From Brachypodium distachyon (lineage: Eukaryota; Streptophyta; Magnoliopsida; Poales; Poaceae): 64,000 bases of DNA. Location of the stretch: positions 6,097,501-6,161,500 of the forward strand of contig NC_016131.3 of the NCBI RefSeq assembly GCF_000005505.3. The letters run 5' to 3'. The notes below the pieces were generated by a model that saw nothing but the letters and a program-made list of their open reading frames with translations, had not been told where the DNA came from and searched no databases. Shown here one piece after another: positions 62,258 to 64,000 of the stretch. Position 1 is the stretch's first letter. Every line of letters begins with the position of its first letter. Position numbers and translations under genes: made by a program.

Positions 62258-62640
62258 CTTAACACATCCACATATTACTTGTGCCCAGACGACAGCTACA
62301 TCAATGCAGGCTATGGCTCCAGGACACTCGGGAGGGAGTGTGTTACGTGGCCTGGGGAAATTAGTGGATACCTTGTCGACGCTCTGCTGCACCTGCAGGA
62401 CATTGGGAACATAACCCAAGGGCATGTTCCTGGAAATCGCTTTTCACAATGTCATTAACATGGTGTGTGCGAAGTTTAGGGTGAATATTGACCGCTCCCA
62501 CATTAAACACCGCCTCAAGCACATGAAGGATACCTTCGATGAATGTCAGAATCTCTTCAATAAGGAGAGCTTAATAAAGTGGAACCATGGCACGAGGAGG
62601 TTCCATGCCGATCCACAAGTTCGTAGATAATTTATCAAGG
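62258..62640 (+). pseudogene. Myb/SANT-like gene copy, left arm (frame-broken)
   Basis: The first part reads LGRECVTWPGEISGYLVDAL, then the frame changes and continues as IAFHNVINMVCAKFRVNIDR and HIKHRLKHMKDTFDECQNLF. This is the Myb/SANT-like DNA-binding domain family, common in grasses and related to Harbinger-associated proteins. The frame break near 62420 makes it a pseudogene. Confidence 0.7.
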
Positions 62641-63005
62641 TCTGTGTGGGTTACAAGTCAAGTCACGGCTATAGCTGTTGCGTGTGGAGGACTTGATATA
62701 ACTTTTGATTTGATATTGTAGAGAAAAGCTAGAAGCCAAGAAATGGATGACGAAAGACTATTAACCATTATGATAGGTTTTTAGAATTATTTGATAACGA
62801 TAGGGAGAGATCACCGGTGACCGTGAGTCCAAAAGTCAATCCAGAGGTCTCTCTTTTGATGGTTCTATTCGTGCCTTCTGTTTTGGATTCACTTTTCGAC
62901 TAACAACCGCTGGAAGCTCTCCCAATCCTTGCCAACTAATTCTAACAACCTATCATAATGGTTGATAGTCTTCGTCATCCTTCTCTTTGCTTCTATTTTT
63001 TTCTA

Positions 63006-63404
63006 CTAGATCAAATAAGAAGTTAAATCAGTTCCGCAACTCGCAACAACTATACATTTGACTTGACTGGTGACCCACATTATGCCGCTCTCCTTACTGA
63101 AGAGACTCTCACATTCATGGAAAGTATCCTTCACATGCTTGAGACGGTTCTTTATGTGGCAGCGGTCGATGTTGGCCCCGAATTTTCCAGAGACCAAGTT
63201 GATGACATTGTTGAAGGCGGTTTTGTGGAACCTGCCCTCGGCGGTCCTGTCCCCAATGACCTGCTGATGCAGAAGTGCGTCGATGAGGTATCCTCTCATT
63301 TCCTCGGTCCATGAAACGGACTCCCTCCCGAATGGCCTAGAGCCATTGCCTCCATTGAAGTCGCTGCCACCGGAGCGCAAGTAGTCTGTGGAAGTGCTGA
63401 GCAT
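63006..63404 (-). CDS. Myb/SANT-like domain protein copy, right arm (open frame)
   Basis: An open frame of 132 codons from the ATG at 63404. Residues about 30-110 are a Myb/SANT-like domain: SWTEEMRGYLIDALLHQQ, then FNNVINLVSGKFGANIDR, HIKNRLKHVKDTFHECESLF. It is truncated compared with family members: after GIMW about 65 bp present in the other copies are missing and the frame ends in unrelated residues ending at 63006. It is the best preserved of the three copies, but probably a fragment. Predicted function is DNA binding; no domain other than this one is seen. Confidence 0.6.
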   Translation of the reverse strand: MLSTSTDYLRSGGSDFNGGNGSRPFGRESVSWTEEMRGYLIDALLHQQVIGDRTAEGRFHKTAFNNVINLVSGKFGANIDRCHIKNRLKHVKDTFHECESLFSKESGIMWVTSQVKCIVVASCGTDLTSYLI

Positions 63405-63789
63405 CTCCCAATTCCACAGGATCCCCAGCAGGCAATCCCACTCACCAACTCAACTTCACTCAAACCTCGGCTCGGACAGGGTGACCGGTGAAGGAGCAGC
63501 GAAAGGGCGATTGCGGATCTGCATAGGATTCCGACAATGAGAAGGGGTAGAGGTGGAGCTCGCGGCTGTTACCGGCTAAGGTGAGGCACGGAGGTGGTGG
63601 GCACGCAACGAGGGCAGGGCGGGGGTGGATGGTGGGCGGGAGGGGTGGGAGCGGGGGTGGATGGTGGGCCGACATGGGGCGTCGCATGCACATCGAGGTA
63701 GCAGGGCGGTTTCTTGGCTTCTTGTTTTTTCTACAAGATAAAATCAAAAGTCAAATCAGGTAGCTGACTTGCAACAGCTATAGATTTGA

Positions 63790-64000
63790 CTTGACCAGTG
63801 TCCCACACAGAACTCGATGAATTGTTCTCAAAACTTGTAGATCGGCATGGAACCTCCTGGTGTCTTAGTTCCACTTGATCCTGCTCTTCTTGGTGAATTG
63901 ACTTTCACGTTCATAGAAGATAACCTTCACGTGCTTTAGAAAGTTCTTAATGTGGGAGCAGTCGATCTTCGTCCTAAACTTCCTAGAGACTCCGATGATG
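63790..64000 (-). pseudogene. Third Myb/SANT-like copy, running off the right edge
   Basis: Minus-strand reading gives SRKFRTKIDCSHIKNFLKHVK, then a stop soon after IKWN. It follows the right arm in the same orientation, so the array has at least a tandem pair plus the inverted copy. The part beyond 64000 is unseen. Confidence 0.6.

Larger units (their letters stand above)
62020..63665. repeat. Large inverted repeat made of two Myb/SANT-like gene copies
   Basis: Left arm about 62020-62808 and right arm about 62913-63665 are inverted copies, separated by about 104 bp. The match includes the GC-rich 5' region, the Myb/SANT-like segment and, next to the centre, ACCATTATGATAGGTTTTTAG versus its complement CAACCTATCATAATGGT. 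The arms differ by indels, for example about 65 bp missing in the right arm after the codons for GIMW. Confidence 0.8.

Overview
The window is nuclear DNA from a grass, most likely a compact-genome Pooideae member such as Brachypodium or a close relative. This is an inference from three things: many short GT-AG introns, GC-rich monocot-type 5' exons next to AT-rich introns and spacers, and repeated 'CTCCCTCCG' Stowaway MITEs. There are no bacterial, organellar or CRISPR features, and I saw no convincing tRNA or rRNA gene.

Layout. At 1-6055 (-) is an SRPK-type SR-protein kinase that runs off the left edge and has a 4.15-kb last-but-one intron. At 7856-10263 (-) is a subtilisin-like protease pseudogene with an internal 360-bp tandem duplication, two compensatory-looking indels and a lost C-terminal domain, followed upstream by a tandem copy of its own 5' end and promoter (10501-10961). 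At 12041-13380 (+) is a chloroplast NDH-complex subunit (PNSB2/NDF2-like). At 14794-19583 (-) is an ING2-like PHD-finger protein whose second intron carries a 977-bp Harbinger/Tourist-like element. At 21470-22285 (+) is an intronless short-chain dehydrogenase. From 22.5 to 26.2 kb is a MITE-rich spacer with a nested insertion and a MULE-type MITE with a perfect 9-bp target duplication. At 26237-35640 (-) is a complete 40-exon class XI myosin (1,556 residues, all exon phases consistent). At 38937-39989 (+) is a Psb27-H2/LPA19-like protein. At 41438-49751 (-) is a large PHD-finger/GNAT-fold chromatin protein of the IDM1-like class. At 52525-55645 two seed-maturation (SMP-type LEA) genes flank a TIM17-like gene. 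At 56344-59429 (-) is an AIM24-family gene with an apparent GC-AG first intron. From about 62 kb to the end lies an inverted repeat built from Myb/SANT-like gene copies.

The genes are independent eukaryotic transcription units, not an operon. Some share themes: two plastid thylakoid factors (PNSB2, Psb27-H2), two chromatin readers (ING2, IDM1-like), two mitochondrial-type proteins (TIM17-like, AIM24-like), and two LEA genes with ABRE-rich promoters. I did not find a new multi-gene system. The most unusual material is structural: the rearranged subtilase, the dated Tourist insertion in ING2, the nested MITE, and the Myb/SANT inverted repeat that could be transcribed into a long hairpin.
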